Numbered from the stretch's first letter, positions 15,791 to 27,279 are shown. The stretch is 31,903 nucleotides of DNA from an uncultured Rivibacter sp. (GCA_946481025.1 CAMLNA010000039.1:1-31903), one strand, 5' to 3'. The notes: generated by a model from the letters alone, not told the origin. A program made the numbers and translations.

Positions 15791-16756
15791 CTACTCGGCC
15801 TTGGCACCGCTGGCCTTCACCACCTTTTCATAGCGGGCGAGCTCGCGCTGCATGAGCTGCGAGAACTGTGCCGGCGTGCTCGGTGCCGGCTCGGCCATCA
15901 GGTCCGCGAAGCGGGCCTTGACGTCAGGCGAGTTGAGCGCGGCCACGAAAGCCGCGTTCAGTCGCGTCACCATCGCGGGCGGCGTGCCGGCCGGCGCGAT
16001 GAGGCCCCACCAGGTGTCGATCTCGAAACCGGGCCAGGTCTCGGCCATGGCGGGCACCTCGGGCAGCAGCGGGCTGCGGCGCGCCGTGGTCACGGCCAGC
16101 GGCAGCAGCTTGCCGCTTCGGATGTTGGGCGCCGCGGTGGCGAGGTTGTCGAGGTTGAAGTCCACCTGGCCCGACAGCAAAGCCAGTTGCGCCGGGTTGC
16201 CGCCGCCGTAAGGTATGTGCACCGCAAAGATGCCTGCGCGCTGCTTGAAGATTTCGCCGCCCAGGTGGCCGGCGCTGCCGATGCCGCCGCTGCCGTAGTT
16301 CAGTCGCCCCGGGTTCGCGCGCGCATGGGCCATGAAATCCTGGAGGCTCGTGATCTTCAGCCGCCTGGCGGTCTCGGCGTTCATGACCAGCACATTGGGC
16401 GTGCGGACCATCTGCGTGACGGGCGCGAAGTCCTTCAGCGGGTCGTACGGCAGCTTGGCGTACAGCCACGGGTTGATGGCATGCATGGCCACCGCGGCGA
16501 TGCCCAGCGTATGGCCGTCGGGCGCAGCCTTGGCGACGGCAGCCACGCCGATGCCGCCGCCCCCGCCCGGACGGTTCTCGATCAGCACGGTGCCGAGTGC
16601 GTCCCTCGCCTTGTCGGCGATGAGGCGGGTGGTCACGTCGATGGGGCCGCCCGGCGCGAAGGGCACGACGATGCGGATGGGGCGTTCCTGGGCGCGTACG
16701 CCCGGGGCGGCGATGAATGCCGCGCTCGCGGCGGCCAGCAGGTGTCTGCGTTGCAT
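15791..16756 (-). CDS. Bug-family tripartite tricarboxylate receptor (TctC-like)
   Basis: A 321-residue periplasmic solute-binding protein of the Bug/TctC family, which captures carboxylates for TctAB-type transporters or signalling. The N-terminal signal is MQRRHLLAAASAAFIAAPGVRA, cleaved before QE; its RR pair is Tat-like but may be used by Sec. The mature part opens RPIRIVVPFAPGGPIDVTTR, the family ligand loop, followed by VLIENRPGGGGGIGVAAVAK and LNYGSGGIGSAGHLGGE. No tctA or tctB membrane genes are nearby, which is usual for the many orphan Bug proteins of Burkholderiales. The ligand cannot be predicted. Confidence 0.92.
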   Translation of the reverse strand: MQRRHLLAAASAAFIAAPGVRAQERPIRIVVPFAPGGPIDVTTRLIADKARDALGTVLIENRPGGGGGIGVAAVAKAAPDGHTLGIAAVAMHAINPWLYAKLPYDPLKDFAPVTQMVRTPNVLVMNAETARRLKITSLQDFMAHARANPGRLNYGSGGIGSAGHLGGEIFKQRAGIFAVHIPYGGGNPAQLALLSGQVDFNLDNLATAAPNIRSGKLLPLAVTTARRSPLLPEVPAMAETWPGFEIDTWWGLIAPAGTPPAMVTRLNAAFVAALNSPDVKARFADLMAEPAPSTPAQFSQLMQRELARYEKVVKASGAKAE

Positions 16757-16872
16757 GGACGTTGGTCCCCTGGTCGAAAGACCTGCATCCTATCGGTGCG
16801 CCGGCGTCGCGCCGAACGCGGCTCTTGCCGCAGTGACAGACTCACGCATCCTTCCCGGCGACGGAGTCCGCG

Positions 16873-17382
16873 ATGAATGCCATGACGTCGATCGTGCGGT
16901 GGCTGGCAGCAGCTGCCGCGGCCTTGCTGGCCGGTTGCGCCGGCTACTCCCCCGGATCGCTGCCCCAGGGGGCGTCGCGCGACGAGACGGTCAAGGTGAT
17001 GGGCGCACCCACCGGGCAGTACGCATTGCCGAACGGGGGGACCCGACTGGAGTTCGCCCGCGGGCCGTTCGGCAAGCACACCTACATGCTCGACTTCGAT
17101 GCAGGCGGCCGCCTGCTGCACTGGCAGCAGGTGCTGACCGAAGCGAACTTCAACGCGCTGCAGATGGGCATGAGCCGCGAGGAGGTGCTGATGAAGCTCG
17201 GCCGTCCTTCGGACACGCGCTACATCCAGTGGCAGAAGCTCGTCCTCTGGTCGTACCGTTACGACGCGGTGTTCTGCCAGTGGTTCAATGTCGGCTTCAA
17301 CGCGCAGGGCAGGGTCGCCGATCTCGGCTACACCCCCGACCCGCTGTGCGACATCAACGACAAGGACGACTGGCTCTCATGA
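16873..17382 (+). CDS. Lipoprotein with two BamE/SmpA-like repeats
   Basis: A 169-residue predicted lipoprotein. The signal ends LLAGC with the lipidated Cys at residue 22. The rest looks like two copies of a BamE-like unit: SRDETVKVMGAPTGQY with DFDAGGRLLHW, and SREEVLMKLGRPSDTRY with GFNAQGRVADLGY. Each begins with the helix-turn typical of SmpA/OmlA proteins and ends in a beta-hairpin. It is not the ordinary BamE, which has one unit. GGAG lies seven bases before ATG 16873; the Met at codon 4 is an alternative. The stop overlaps the next gene (ATGA, 17379-17382). Role unknown; location is probably the outer membrane, facing the periplasm. Confidence 0.8.
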   Translation: MNAMTSIVRWLAAAAAALLAGCAGYSPGSLPQGASRDETVKVMGAPTGQYALPNGGTRLEFARGPFGKHTYMLDFDAGGRLLHWQQVLTEANFNALQMGMSREEVLMKLGRPSDTRYIQWQKLVLWSYRYDAVFCQWFNVGFNAQGRVADLGYTPDPLCDINDKDDWLS

Positions 17383-17729
17383 CCATCCGGCTCTACGGCA
17401 TTCCCAACTGCGACACGGTGAAGAAGGCGCGTGCCTTCCTCAACGAAGCCGGGGTCCCGCACGATTTTCACGACTTCAAGAAGCAGGGCGTTCCCGAGGA
17501 TCACCTGCAGCGCTGGATCCAGCAGGTGGGCTGGGAGCGCCTGCTCAACCGGCAGGGCACGACCTGGCGCAAGCTCGAAGCCGCCGCGCAGGCCGCGGTG
17601 GTCGATGCCGGGTCGGCCCGGGCGCTGATGCTGTCGCAGCCCAGCGTGATCAAGCGGCCGGTGGTCGAAACACCAGCGGGCGACGTGCTCGTGGGCTTCG
17701 ACCCCGACCGCTACGCCCGGCTGCGCTGA
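17379..17729 (+). CDS. ArsC/Spx/YffB-family thioredoxin-fold protein
   Basis: A 116-residue protein of the ArsC/Spx family. It begins IRLYGIPNCDTVKKARAFLN, with a single cysteine in the PNC-D position instead of a CxxC pair, and continues HDFKKQGVPEDHLQRW, RQGTTWRK and SQPSVIKRPVVE, all family features. The N-terminal PNCDTVKKA and C-terminal PSVIKRPV resemble YffB, a reductase-like protein of uncertain role, more than a true arsenate reductase; no ars genes are near. It starts in an ATGA overlap with the lipoprotein gene, so the two are translated together. Confidence 0.87.
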   Translation: MTIRLYGIPNCDTVKKARAFLNEAGVPHDFHDFKKQGVPEDHLQRWIQQVGWERLLNRQGTTWRKLEAAAQAAVVDAGSARALMLSQPSVIKRPVVETPAGDVLVGFDPDRYARLR

Positions 17730-17738
17730 GCCGCCCAC

Positions 17739-17765
17739 AAAAAAAGCCGCGGCATGCCGCGGCTT
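17739..17765 (-). terminator. Terminator downstream of acnA (shared with convergent gene)
   Basis: The perfect palindrome AAGCCGCGGCATGCCGCGGC, extended to 17744-17765, forms a strong GC hairpin. Read on the minus strand it is followed by seven Ts (17745 down to 17739), so it ends acnA transcripts 28 bases after the acnA stop. On the plus strand only two Ts follow the stem, so it would stop the ArsC-like gene's transcript more weakly. Confidence 0.85.
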
Positions 17766-17792
17766 CCTGGCCGGCCGGGCCGATCGTTTCCG

Positions 17793-20510
<2,718 letters not shown>

Positions 20511-20703
20511 GACGATTCCTCCGAGGGGGTGGGGATGATGACTGTGGGGATGGTGGGCCAGCCACCGTGGCAATAGCCACGGACTCTGCCTGCAGCGCCG
20601 TTTTGCTGCAAGCCGCCGGCAACAAGTCGGAGGAAATCCGGGGGAAGGCGCAGCGGGGCTGCGCCTGTGGCGGGGCTCCGCTCCGGAGCCCCGCGGGGGG
20701 CGC
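20511..20703. other. Intergenic region between DsbA-like gene and acnA
   Basis: The 193 bases hold the acnA leader and the end of the DsbA-like transcript. CCGTGGC-AATA-GCCACGG at 20565-20582 is a 7-bp stem about 55 bases before the acnA start. Two more stems lie closer to the DsbA-like gene and are listed separately. No clear sigma-70 promoter for acnA was seen by eye. Confidence 0.4.
20647..20694 (-). terminator. Tandem GC hairpins after the DsbA-like gene
   Basis: Two adjacent stems follow the DsbA-like stop (minus strand): an 11-bp perfect stem, GCGGGGCTCCG/CGGAGCCCCGC at 20670-20694, and a 7-bp stem, GGCGCAG/CTGCGCC at 20647-20665. There is no T-run, so they could block 3' decay or act as a weak or non-classical terminator before acnA. 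Confidence 0.45.
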
Positions 20704-21288
20704 TCAGAGGCCCACCATCTCCGACAGCCGGGCTGCGTCGACGGCGCCGGCATGCGTGCCTTGCTGGCCGCTCCTGGCATTCTTGAAGACGATGTAGGGC
20801 ACGCTGTCGGCGCCCAGGCTCGCCCAGAGCTCGGTATTGGACTTGATCTTGGCCTTCACCTCGTCGGAAAGCGACTGGCTGGCGGTGATGCCGCCCTTGT
20901 TCTGCAGCACGGAGGCTTCGTTCTCCTCCATGGCGGCCATCGGGTCGCTGGCCGACAGGATGGTGGCGCCTTGCGCGGCGGTCGAGGGGCGCAGCGAGAT
21001 GGGGATCCACACCATGCGGAGCTTGCCGAGCAGGGGCTTGGAGTTCATCCAGAGCTGGGCGCAGTGCGGGCAGGTGGGGTCGAAGAACACGTAGACCGTG
21101 TTGGCGGCCATCATCTGGCCGATGGTGAAGCCGTGACCCTTCGCGGCTGCCTCATAGGGGGGCTGCGGGGCGGCGGCGGGTTGCGCGGTCGCTGCCGCCG
21201 GGGCTTCGGCGGGCTTGTCCTTGCAGGCGGAAAGCGCCAGCAGGACGGCGGAGGCGGAGGTGGCCAGGGTGAAAAGGCGACGGTTCAC
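20704..21288 (-). CDS. DsbA/DsbG-like thioredoxin-fold lipoprotein
   Basis: A 194-residue envelope protein of the DsbA/DsbG family. GTG 21288 with AAGGA about seven bases upstream gives [22 protein letters not shown], a lipoprotein signal with the lipid Cys at residue 22; the frame extends upstream but without a signal. After an Ala/Pro-rich linker comes [15 protein letters not shown] with the redox pair CPHC (residues 73-76), and SVPYIVF supplies the cis-proline loop. It is shorter than typical DsbG (about 230-250) and lacks the N-terminal dimerisation domain, so it is more likely an oxidase or a specialised reductant than a DsbC/G isomerase. The partner is not seen. Membrane anchoring is unusual for this family but known. 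Confidence 0.82.
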   Translation of the reverse strand: MNRRLFTLATSASAVLLALSACKDKPAEAPAAATAQPAAAPQPPYEAAAKGHGFTIGQMMAANTVYVFFDPTCPHCAQLWMNSKPLLGKLRMVWIPISLRPSTAAQGATILSASDPMAAMEENEASVLQNKGGITASQSLSDEVKAKIKSNTELWASLGADSVPYIVFKNARSGQQGTHAGAVDAARLSEMVGL

Positions 21289-21426
21289 GTTGGGTCCTTG
21301 TCGGTGAGGTAGCCGTTGGGCTTGTTGTTGCAGCCTCTTTGAGCGCCGATGGGCCGGCGGGTTCGCAAGCCGCGGATTGTCCACGGGCGCGGGTCCAAAG
21401 GAAAACGGCGCCGCCGACGTTGCGCC

Positions 21427-23946
21427 TCATCTGGGAGGCTGCCGGGCCAGCAGCCATTGCTCGGCCTGCGTCTGATGCCCGAAACGTGCCCAGCCGAGCG
21501 CGTCATGCCCGTGGGGATCGCGTGTCCAGAGGTCCTGGCCCCGGGCCTCGAACCAGGCCAGGGCTTCGATCCTGCCCTTGGCGGCGGCCAGCATGAGCGG
21601 CGTCTCGCCACGGCTGGCGACGGCCGGCTCGTCCAGCGCCAGGCCCTGTTCGGCCAGCCATTGCAGGCAGGGCACGCAACCGCTTTGCGCCGCCATGTGC
21701 ACCGGCCCCCAGTCCCAGCGATTGCGCACCTGCAAGCTGGCGCCCGCTTGCACCAGCCGCTGGGCCACCTCGAGGTGCCCGCCATGGAAGGCGCGCAGCA
21801 GCGCGGTGTCGCCGCGTTCGTTGTCGCTGCGGGTCTGGCGCAGGTCGGGAGTCGCGCCGTGGCGCAGGAGCAGCTCGACGTGCGAGAGCTGGCCGCGATG
21901 CGCCGCGAGCATCAGCATCGACGACCCGCGGGCGTTGAGCAGGTTGGCGTCGGCGCCTTCTCGCAGGGCGCGCTCGAGTCCGGCAGCGTCGCCGGCGTCC
22001 TGCGCCGTGACGAGCCTCGAATCCGCCGGGCGCAGGCTGTCTTCCCATGTGTCGCGGCCGCCGGCCGTCGCGCCCGGCACCAGGCCAGCCGAGGCCCAAA
22101 GCCCGGTCAGCAGCACCCCGCACGCCAGCCAACCCGCCTGCGGCCCGTTCGAGGAGGCGTCACGCGGCCGGGCAGCGCCTGGGCTGAACCTTCCAGTGCG
22201 GTCTGTCCAGGCGTCTGCGATCGCACGCGCCACCGCCACCGCGCCGTCGGCACCGGCCAACCCCGGGGTCAATTGAACGGCCTGCGGTTCACCCGGCACC
22301 CGTGCATACACCGCGTGGTAGGTCTGCCGCGCCGGCCCCTGCGAGCCGGACGCGTACAGCACCTTGTGGAACAGCGATGCCGTTGCCTCGCCTGGCACGA
22401 GACGCACCCGCCGCCACATCCATGACGACTGCGTCACGGCAAGCCCGGCATCCCGGACCGTGAGCGTCCACCGGCGGGTGGCCGCGTGGACGACGAATGC
22501 CAGCAGAACGCCAAGCGGCACGAGCCGCCATCCATCGGCCGGGAGGTCGCGCCACCACGTCTGCACGAGCAAGGCCAGCGGGACCAGCGCCGCAACCGCG
22601 GCCCATCGCCAGCCGCGCTGCGCAAAAGACAAGGTCCGGTGGTCCTGCGTCTCCATGACGCGTACGCGCCGCGGCCATGCCGCTGCAGCGTCGGTTCCCG
22701 ACGCTGCGCCGATCGTGATTTCCCTTCCCCAGTCGGGCGGCTCGGCAAAACGATCCGGCGCGACGGCCGCCTGCGCAACGGCTTGCACCGGCACGTCGTA
22801 CGACACCTCCACCGTGCCATCGTCGCGCAGCACTTCCAGGCGCCAGTCGACGCGTTCCCGTGACCGCCGCGCGCCGTGGGCGGGTGCATCCTCGGGCAAC
22901 TCGAACTGCGCCGCCAGCCGGACGCCGCCGTCCGGCTCCGGAACGAGGGCGGCCGTGCGGTCGATGGACTCGACCAGGCGCTCGGTGCTGCCCGACCCGG
23001 CATCGTCCACCCGGTACTGGGCCAGGCGCAGCGTCGCCGTGCCGTGGCGGCGGGCCGCCGCCGCACGTGGCTTGAGCCGGAGCGCCACGTCGCATCGCTG
23101 CCCTGCGCGCGGCTGGGCCGGGTGCCACTGGCACCGCACGCCGGCGAACCGCCATGCCGTGACCGACTGGCGCATGGCGAGGTACACCAGGGCCAGGCCG
23201 ACCACCACGAAGACCGAGGTGAAGGCATTCACCCACCAGGGCGACCCGCTCATCCAGAACACCGCGGCCAGCGGGAAGGTGATGCCGCACCAGAAGAACG
23301 CGAAGAACCAGAGGCGGCCCTGCGACCGGCTCGCCGAACTGCGAGGCGCCGCACTCGGCTGCTGCAGCGGCGGAGCGGCCGCGGCGTCCGAGGCGGATGC
23401 CGGCGGCACGAGCGTGCGCCAGAACATCCATGCCGCGCCCAGGCCCACGGCGGTGAACACCAGCGCGAACGGAAGGTGGAACACGAGCATGACCCACCGG
23501 ATGGAGCGGTCGAGCAATGCACTCGAAGGCTGCTGCGGGTCGACCCAGGCGGTGATCGGCCGCCCTCCGGAGCGGGCCGCCTGGAGCCGCGCCTGCCACT
23601 GGTGGTGCCAGTCGCCCACGTTGTCGGAGCCCCCCGAGTCGTCGAGGCCCACACGGCTGCCCTCGTATGTCGTGCCCGCGAAGGTGTAGCGGTAGCGTGC
23701 GTTGACCCGGTAGGTCGTGCTCTTGCTGCCTCGGCTCGTCTGCAGTTCGCTGGCCAGTACCTCGGCCGGCACGGGCTGCCAGCCCTGCACCTCCCATGCG
23801 GCCTTCAGCGTGCGGTAGAGCGGCTGCAGCCCTGCGAAGAACCCGCCCAGGCCGAACACCAGCGCGAACAAGCCGCTGAACGCCAGCACGGCCAGCCGAG
23901 CCCCGGGGCCCATTGCCCTGCGTTTCTGGTTCATGCGGGTCATCAT
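21427..23946 (-). CDS. Large membrane protein: DUF3592-like region plus C-terminal ankyrin repeats
   Basis: An 839-residue protein that I do not match to a named function. A first helix (LAVLAFSGLFALVFGLGGFF) is followed by a DUF3592-like beta domain (WQPVPAEVLASELQTSRGSK, YRYTFAGTTYEGSRV, ITAWVDPQQPSSALLDRS). Helices follow near residues 155-175, 208-230 and 232-258. A soluble beta-rich part of about 180 residues comes next, then helices near 443-463 and 605-625. The last 200 residues hold ankyrin repeats, such as GSSMLMLAAHRGQLSHVELL, GDTALLRAFHGGHLEVAQRL, GPVHMAAQSGCVPCLQWLAE and GETPLMLAAAKGRIEALAWF. Starts at ATG 23946 or 23934 (neither has a clear ribosome site). It follows acnB on the same strand after a hairpin. 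Confidence 0.8.
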   Translation of the reverse strand: MMTRMNQKRRAMGPGARLAVLAFSGLFALVFGLGGFFAGLQPLYRTLKAAWEVQGWQPVPAEVLASELQTSRGSKSTTYRVNARYRYTFAGTTYEGSRVGLDDSGGSDNVGDWHHQWQARLQAARSGGRPITAWVDPQQPSSALLDRSIRWVMLVFHLPFALVFTAVGLGAAWMFWRTLVPPASASDAAAAPPLQQPSAAPRSSASRSQGRLWFFAFFWCGITFPLAAVFWMSGSPWWVNAFTSVFVVVGLALVYLAMRQSVTAWRFAGVRCQWHPAQPRAGQRCDVALRLKPRAAAARRHGTATLRLAQYRVDDAGSGSTERLVESIDRTAALVPEPDGGVRLAAQFELPEDAPAHGARRSRERVDWRLEVLRDDGTVEVSYDVPVQAVAQAAVAPDRFAEPPDWGREITIGAASGTDAAAAWPRRVRVMETQDHRTLSFAQRGWRWAAVAALVPLALLVQTWWRDLPADGWRLVPLGVLLAFVVHAATRRWTLTVRDAGLAVTQSSWMWRRVRLVPGEATASLFHKVLYASGSQGPARQTYHAVYARVPGEPQAVQLTPGLAGADGAVAVARAIADAWTDRTGRFSPGAARPRDASSNGPQAGWLACGVLLTGLWASAGLVPGATAGGRDTWEDSLRPADSRLVTAQDAGDAAGLERALREGADANLLNARGSSMLMLAAHRGQLSHVELLLRHGATPDLRQTRSDNERGDTALLRAFHGGHLEVAQRLVQAGASLQVRNRWDWGPVHMAAQSGCVPCLQWLAEQGLALDEPAVASRGETPLMLAAAKGRIEALAWFEARGQDLWTRDPHGHDALGWARFGHQTQAEQWLLARQPPR

Positions 23947-23976
23947 AGTTTTCGGGCGGCTGGTACCCGCCATGAG

Positions 23977-24000
23977 AAAGCGGCCCCGCAGGGCCGCTTT
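23977..24000 (-). terminator. Hairpin downstream of acnB
   Basis: A 10-bp stem, AAAGCGGCCC with GGGCCGCTTT around a 4-base loop, lies 37 bases after the acnB stop. The T-run is limited to the three Ts of the stem plus scattered bases, so termination is probably partial and some transcripts could continue into the ankyrin-protein gene. Confidence 0.65.
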
Positions 24001-24037
24001 GCTGGTCGGTGAAGGAGACCGTCGGCCGGTCGGGCCG

Positions 24038-26629
24038 TCAGATCGCCACGTCCTTCGCAACGTCGGCGTATTCGTCGATCTGGTCGAAGTTCATGTAGCG
24101 GTACACCGAGGCAGCGTCCTTGTTGATGATGCCCATGGCTTCGTGGTATTCGGCCAGGCTCGGGATGCGGCCGAGCTTCGAGCACACCGCGGCCAGCTCG
24201 GCCGAGCCGAGGAACACGTTGGTGTTCTTGCCCAGGCGGTTGGGGAAGTTGCGCGTCGAGGTGGACATCACCGTTGCGCCTTCCTTCACCTGCGCCTGGT
24301 TGCCCATGCACAGCGAGCAGCCCGGCATTTCGGTGCGGGCACCGGCGGTGCCGAAGGTGGCGTAGTGGCCTTCCTTGATGAGCTCGTTCTGGTCCATCTT
24401 GGTCGGCGGGGCGACCCAGAGCTTGACCGGGATGTCGCGCGCACCGCCCAGCAGCTTGGCTGCGGCGCGGAAGTGCCCGATGTTGGTCATGCACGAGCCG
24501 ATGAAGGCCTCGTCGATCTTGGTGCCGGCGACCTCGGACATGAACTTGGCGTCGTCCGGATCGTTCGGGCAGCAGACGATCGGCTCCTTGATGTCGGCCA
24601 GGTCGATCTCGATCACGGCGGCGTACTCGGCGTCCTTGTCGGCCTGGAGCAGCTGCGGGCCAGCCAGCCAGGCCTCCACGTTCTTGATGCGGCGCTCCAG
24701 CGTGCGCTTGTCCTGGTAGCCGTCGGCGATCATGTTCTTCATCAGCACGATGTTGCTGGTGAGGTATTCCTTGATCGGCTCGGGGTTCAGCTTGATCGTG
24801 CAGCCGGCGGCGGAACGCTCGGCCGAAGCGTCGGAAAGCTCGAAGGCCTGTTCCACCTTCAGGTCAGGCAGGCCTTCGATCTCGAGGATGCGGCCCGAGA
24901 AGATGTTCTTCTTGCCCTTTTTCTCCACGGTCAGCAGGCCGGCCTTGATGGCGTACAGCGGGATCGCATGCACCAGGTCACGCAGCGTGACGCCGGGTTG
25001 CATCTGGCCCTTGAAGCGCACCAGCACCGACTCGGGCATGTCCAGCGGCATCACGCCGGTGGCGGCGGCAAACGCGACGAGACCGGAGCCTGCCGGGAAG
25101 CTGATGCCGATCGGGAAGCGGGTGTGCGAGTCGCCGCCGGTGCCCACGGTGTCGGGCAGCAGCAGGCGGTTGAGCCAGCTGTGGATCACGCCGTCACCCG
25201 GGCGCAGCGCCACGCCGCCGCGGTTGCTGATGAAGGCGGGCAGTTCACGGTGCATCTTCACGTCCACCGCCTTCGGATACGCGGCGGTGTGGCAGAACGA
25301 CTGCATCACGAGGTCGGCCGAGAAGCCCAGGCACGCCAGGTCCTTCAGCTCGTCGCGGGTCATGGGGCCCGTGGTGTCCTGCGAGCCGACGGTGGTCATC
25401 TTGGGTTCGCAATAGGTGCCCGGGCGGATGCCTTGGCCTTCGGGCAGGCCGCAGGCGCGGCCGACCATCTTCTGGGCCAGCGTGAACCCCTTGCCGCTGT
25501 CCTTCGGGGCCACCGGCAGGCGGAACACGGTGGAGGCGGGCAGGCCGAGGAATTCGCGGGCCTTGCCGGTGAGCGAGCGGCCGATGATGAGGTTGATGCG
25601 GCCGCCGGCGCGCACCTCGTCGAGCAGCACATCGCTCTTGAGCGCGAACTCGGCGACGGTTTCGCCATTCTTCAGGAGCTTGCCGTCGTAGGGCAGCACG
25701 TCGATCACGTCGCCCATCTCGAGCCTGGACACGTCGACTTCGATCGGCAGCGAGCCGGAATCTTCTTGTGTGTTGAAGAAGATCGGAGCGATCTTGCCGC
25801 CCAGCGTGACACCGCCGAAGCGCTTGTTGGGCACGAAGGGGATGTCCGAGCCGGTGGCCCAGATCACGCTGTTGGTGGCCGACTTGCGCGAGGAGCCGGT
25901 GCCCACCACGTCGCCCACGTAGGCCACCAGGTGGCCCTTCTTCTTGAGGTCTTCGATGAACTGGATCGGGCCGCGCTTGCCGTCCTCCTCGGGCTTGAAG
26001 GCCGCGTCGGGGCGGGTGTTCTTCAGCATGGCGAGGTAGTGCAGCGGGATGTCGGGGCGGCTCCAGGCGTCGGGAGCTGGCGAGAGGTCGTCGGTGTTCG
26101 TTTCGCCGGGCACCTTGAAGACGGTGACGGTGATCTTCTTCTCGACTTCGGGGCGGGAGGTGAACCACTCGGCGTCAGCCCAGCTCTGGATCACCGCCTT
26201 GGCGTGTGCATTGCCGGCCTTGGCTTTCTCGGCCACGTCGTGGAAGAAGTCGAACATCAGCAGCGTCTTCTTCAGGCCTTCGGCGGCCACCGCCGCGACT
26301 TCGGCGTCGTCCAGCAGGTCGATCAGCGGCTTCACGTTGTAGCCGCCCACCATGGTGCCCAGCAGCTGCGTGGCCTTGGCGCGGGGGATCAGCGCGACCT
26401 TCACGTCGCCATGCGCCACGGCGGCCAGGAACGAGGCCTTCACCTTGGCCGCGTCGTCCACGCCCGGCGGCACGCGGTGCGTCAGCAGATCCAGAAGGAA
26501 GTTCTCTTCGCCGGCAGGCGGGTTCTTCAGCAGCTCGATCAGTTCGGCGGTCTGCTTGGCATCCAGGGGCAGCGGGGGGATGCCCAGGGCAGCGCGTTCG
26601 GCGACGTGGTGACGGTAGGTTTGCAGCAT
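24038..26629 (-). CDS. acnB: Bifunctional aconitate hydratase B / 2-methylisocitrate dehydratase
   Basis: An 863-residue AcnB-type aconitase, matching the E. coli length of about 865. The order of domains is the AcnB one: an N-terminal HEAT-like domain ([20 protein letters not shown] onward), the swivel domain ([36 protein letters not shown]), then the catalytic domains with [20 protein letters not shown]. The [4Fe-4S] cysteines lie in [14 protein letters not shown] and [15 protein letters not shown]. It converts citrate to isocitrate and, in other bacteria, 2-methylisocitrate in propionate breakdown. A predicted promoter 52-79 bases upstream contains a GntR-type palindrome, and a terminator separates it from the upstream gene, so it is probably transcribed as its own unit. 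Confidence 0.97.
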   Translation of the reverse strand: MLQTYRHHVAERAALGIPPLPLDAKQTAELIELLKNPPAGEENFLLDLLTHRVPPGVDDAAKVKASFLAAVAHGDVKVALIPRAKATQLLGTMVGGYNVKPLIDLLDDAEVAAVAAEGLKKTLLMFDFFHDVAEKAKAGNAHAKAVIQSWADAEWFTSRPEVEKKITVTVFKVPGETNTDDLSPAPDAWSRPDIPLHYLAMLKNTRPDAAFKPEEDGKRGPIQFIEDLKKKGHLVAYVGDVVGTGSSRKSATNSVIWATGSDIPFVPNKRFGGVTLGGKIAPIFFNTQEDSGSLPIEVDVSRLEMGDVIDVLPYDGKLLKNGETVAEFALKSDVLLDEVRAGGRINLIIGRSLTGKAREFLGLPASTVFRLPVAPKDSGKGFTLAQKMVGRACGLPEGQGIRPGTYCEPKMTTVGSQDTTGPMTRDELKDLACLGFSADLVMQSFCHTAAYPKAVDVKMHRELPAFISNRGGVALRPGDGVIHSWLNRLLLPDTVGTGGDSHTRFPIGISFPAGSGLVAFAAATGVMPLDMPESVLVRFKGQMQPGVTLRDLVHAIPLYAIKAGLLTVEKKGKKNIFSGRILEIEGLPDLKVEQAFELSDASAERSAAGCTIKLNPEPIKEYLTSNIVLMKNMIADGYQDKRTLERRIKNVEAWLAGPQLLQADKDAEYAAVIEIDLADIKEPIVCCPNDPDDAKFMSEVAGTKIDEAFIGSCMTNIGHFRAAAKLLGGARDIPVKLWVAPPTKMDQNELIKEGHYATFGTAGARTEMPGCSLCMGNQAQVKEGATVMSTSTRNFPNRLGKNTNVFLGSAELAAVCSKLGRIPSLAEYHEAMGIINKDAASVYRYMNFDQIDEYADVAKDVAI

Positions 26630-26680
26630 GGGGGTTGGCTCCAGAAGACGGTGCTTGAGTGGCTGATGGCCTGCTCTGAT

Positions 26681-26708
26681 ATTTTATGTCTTATATAAGA
26701 CTTGGCAA
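26681..26708 (-). promoter_or_regulatory. Predicted acnB promoter
   Basis: On the minus strand TTGCCA (26708-26703) and TAAAAT (26686-26681) are separated by 16 bases, with acnB starting about 50 bases further on. The spacer is almost wholly the palindromic GntR-type site, so a bound repressor would block RNA polymerase. Assigned by eye from consensus; not measured. Confidence 0.6.
26686..26703. promoter_or_regulatory. Palindromic operator upstream of acnB (GntR-type)
   Basis: ATGTCTTATATAAGACTT contains the perfect 14-bp palindrome GTCTTATATAAGAC (26688-26701) and differs by one base from the 18-bp perfect copy between mdh and the GntR gene. GntR/HutC regulators bind such AT-rich palindromes as dimers; the nearby GntR gene is the natural candidate. 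It overlaps the predicted acnB promoter. Confidence 0.75.
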
Positions 26709-26725
26709 ACCCAAACTCGGGCCGG

Positions 26726-26761
26726 GCAGCAAAAAGCCGCCCGAAGGCGGCTTTTTGCTGC
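26726..26761. terminator. Bidirectional terminator hairpin
   Basis: A perfect 16-bp stem, GCAGCAAAAAGCCGCC (26726-26741) with GGCGGCTTTTTGCTGC (26746-26761), closes on loop CGAA. The five A/T pairs on each side provide a T-run in either direction. It ends the exported-protein gene (minus strand) 23 bases after its stop and isolates the acnB promoter from it. Confidence 0.85.
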
Positions 26762-26784
26762 GGGGGCTGGGCGCTCCCGGGTGC

Positions 26785-27279
26785 TCAGGCGCGCTGTTCA
26801 GCGTGCTTGCAGCTGTCGACCATGCGCTGGCCGATCTTGGAGTTCATCATCATCGACTTGCTCGGGATCTGGATCCAGATGATCCCGTTCTTCTTGTCCT
26901 CCAGGCGCACGGCACCGGTGGTGGTCTCCTCGGGGACCATCAGGTACGACGCGTTCTTGAACGACACGCGGAAGACGCCCGGCTTGGTGTCGTGCGCGAC
27001 GACGTTCACGGCCTGGTTGAACTCGCACTCCGCCTTGCCGACGTACACGCGCTTGGCGATCTCGAGTTGGTTGGCGCTGATGTTCTCGGTCACCTCGGTC
27101 GCCAGAGCCAGGCCCTTCGCCTCGGACTTCAGTTCCTTGCGCGACTGGCTCACCGGCTTCTTGGCGGCAGGTTTCGCTTCGGCCGACTTCGCAGCGGGTT
27201 GTGCGGCGGTCTGCGCGGTGGCCACACCACCCAGCGCCAGGGCGCACACGGCGGCCGAAATCGAAAGCATGCGGTTCAT
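26785..27279 (-). CDS. Small exported protein of unknown function
   Basis: A 164-residue protein I do not recognise. ATG 27279 has AGGAG eight bases upstream and opens with a clear signal peptide (MNRMLSISAAVCALALGGVATAQ). Next is an Ala/Lys/Pro-rich stretch, then a compact domain with two cysteines (YVGKAECEFNQAV and MVDSCKHAEQ) that could form a disulfide, and beta-like segments such as FRVSFKNASYLMVPEE and GIIWIQIPSKSMMMNSK. The frame is open upstream without a signal, so the later start is right. It lies between the CitE-like gene and acnB on the same strand but with its own terminator. Likely periplasmic; function not inferred. Confidence 0.8.
   Translation of the reverse strand: MNRMLSISAAVCALALGGVATAQTAAQPAAKSAEAKPAAKKPVSQSRKELKSEAKGLALATEVTENISANQLEIAKRVYVGKAECEFNQAVNVVAHDTKPGVFRVSFKNASYLMVPEETTTGAVRLEDKKNGIIWIQIPSKSMMMNSKIGQRMVDSCKHAEQRA

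Noticed and set aside
15791..16756. Bug-type receptor as part of a complete tricarboxylate transporter
   Set aside because: No tctA or tctB lies on either side, so only an orphan receptor can be claimed.
23933..26698. A 921-codon plus-strand open frame antisense to acnB
   Set aside because: Arg/His/Gly/Val-rich shadow of acnB, with no recognisable domain.
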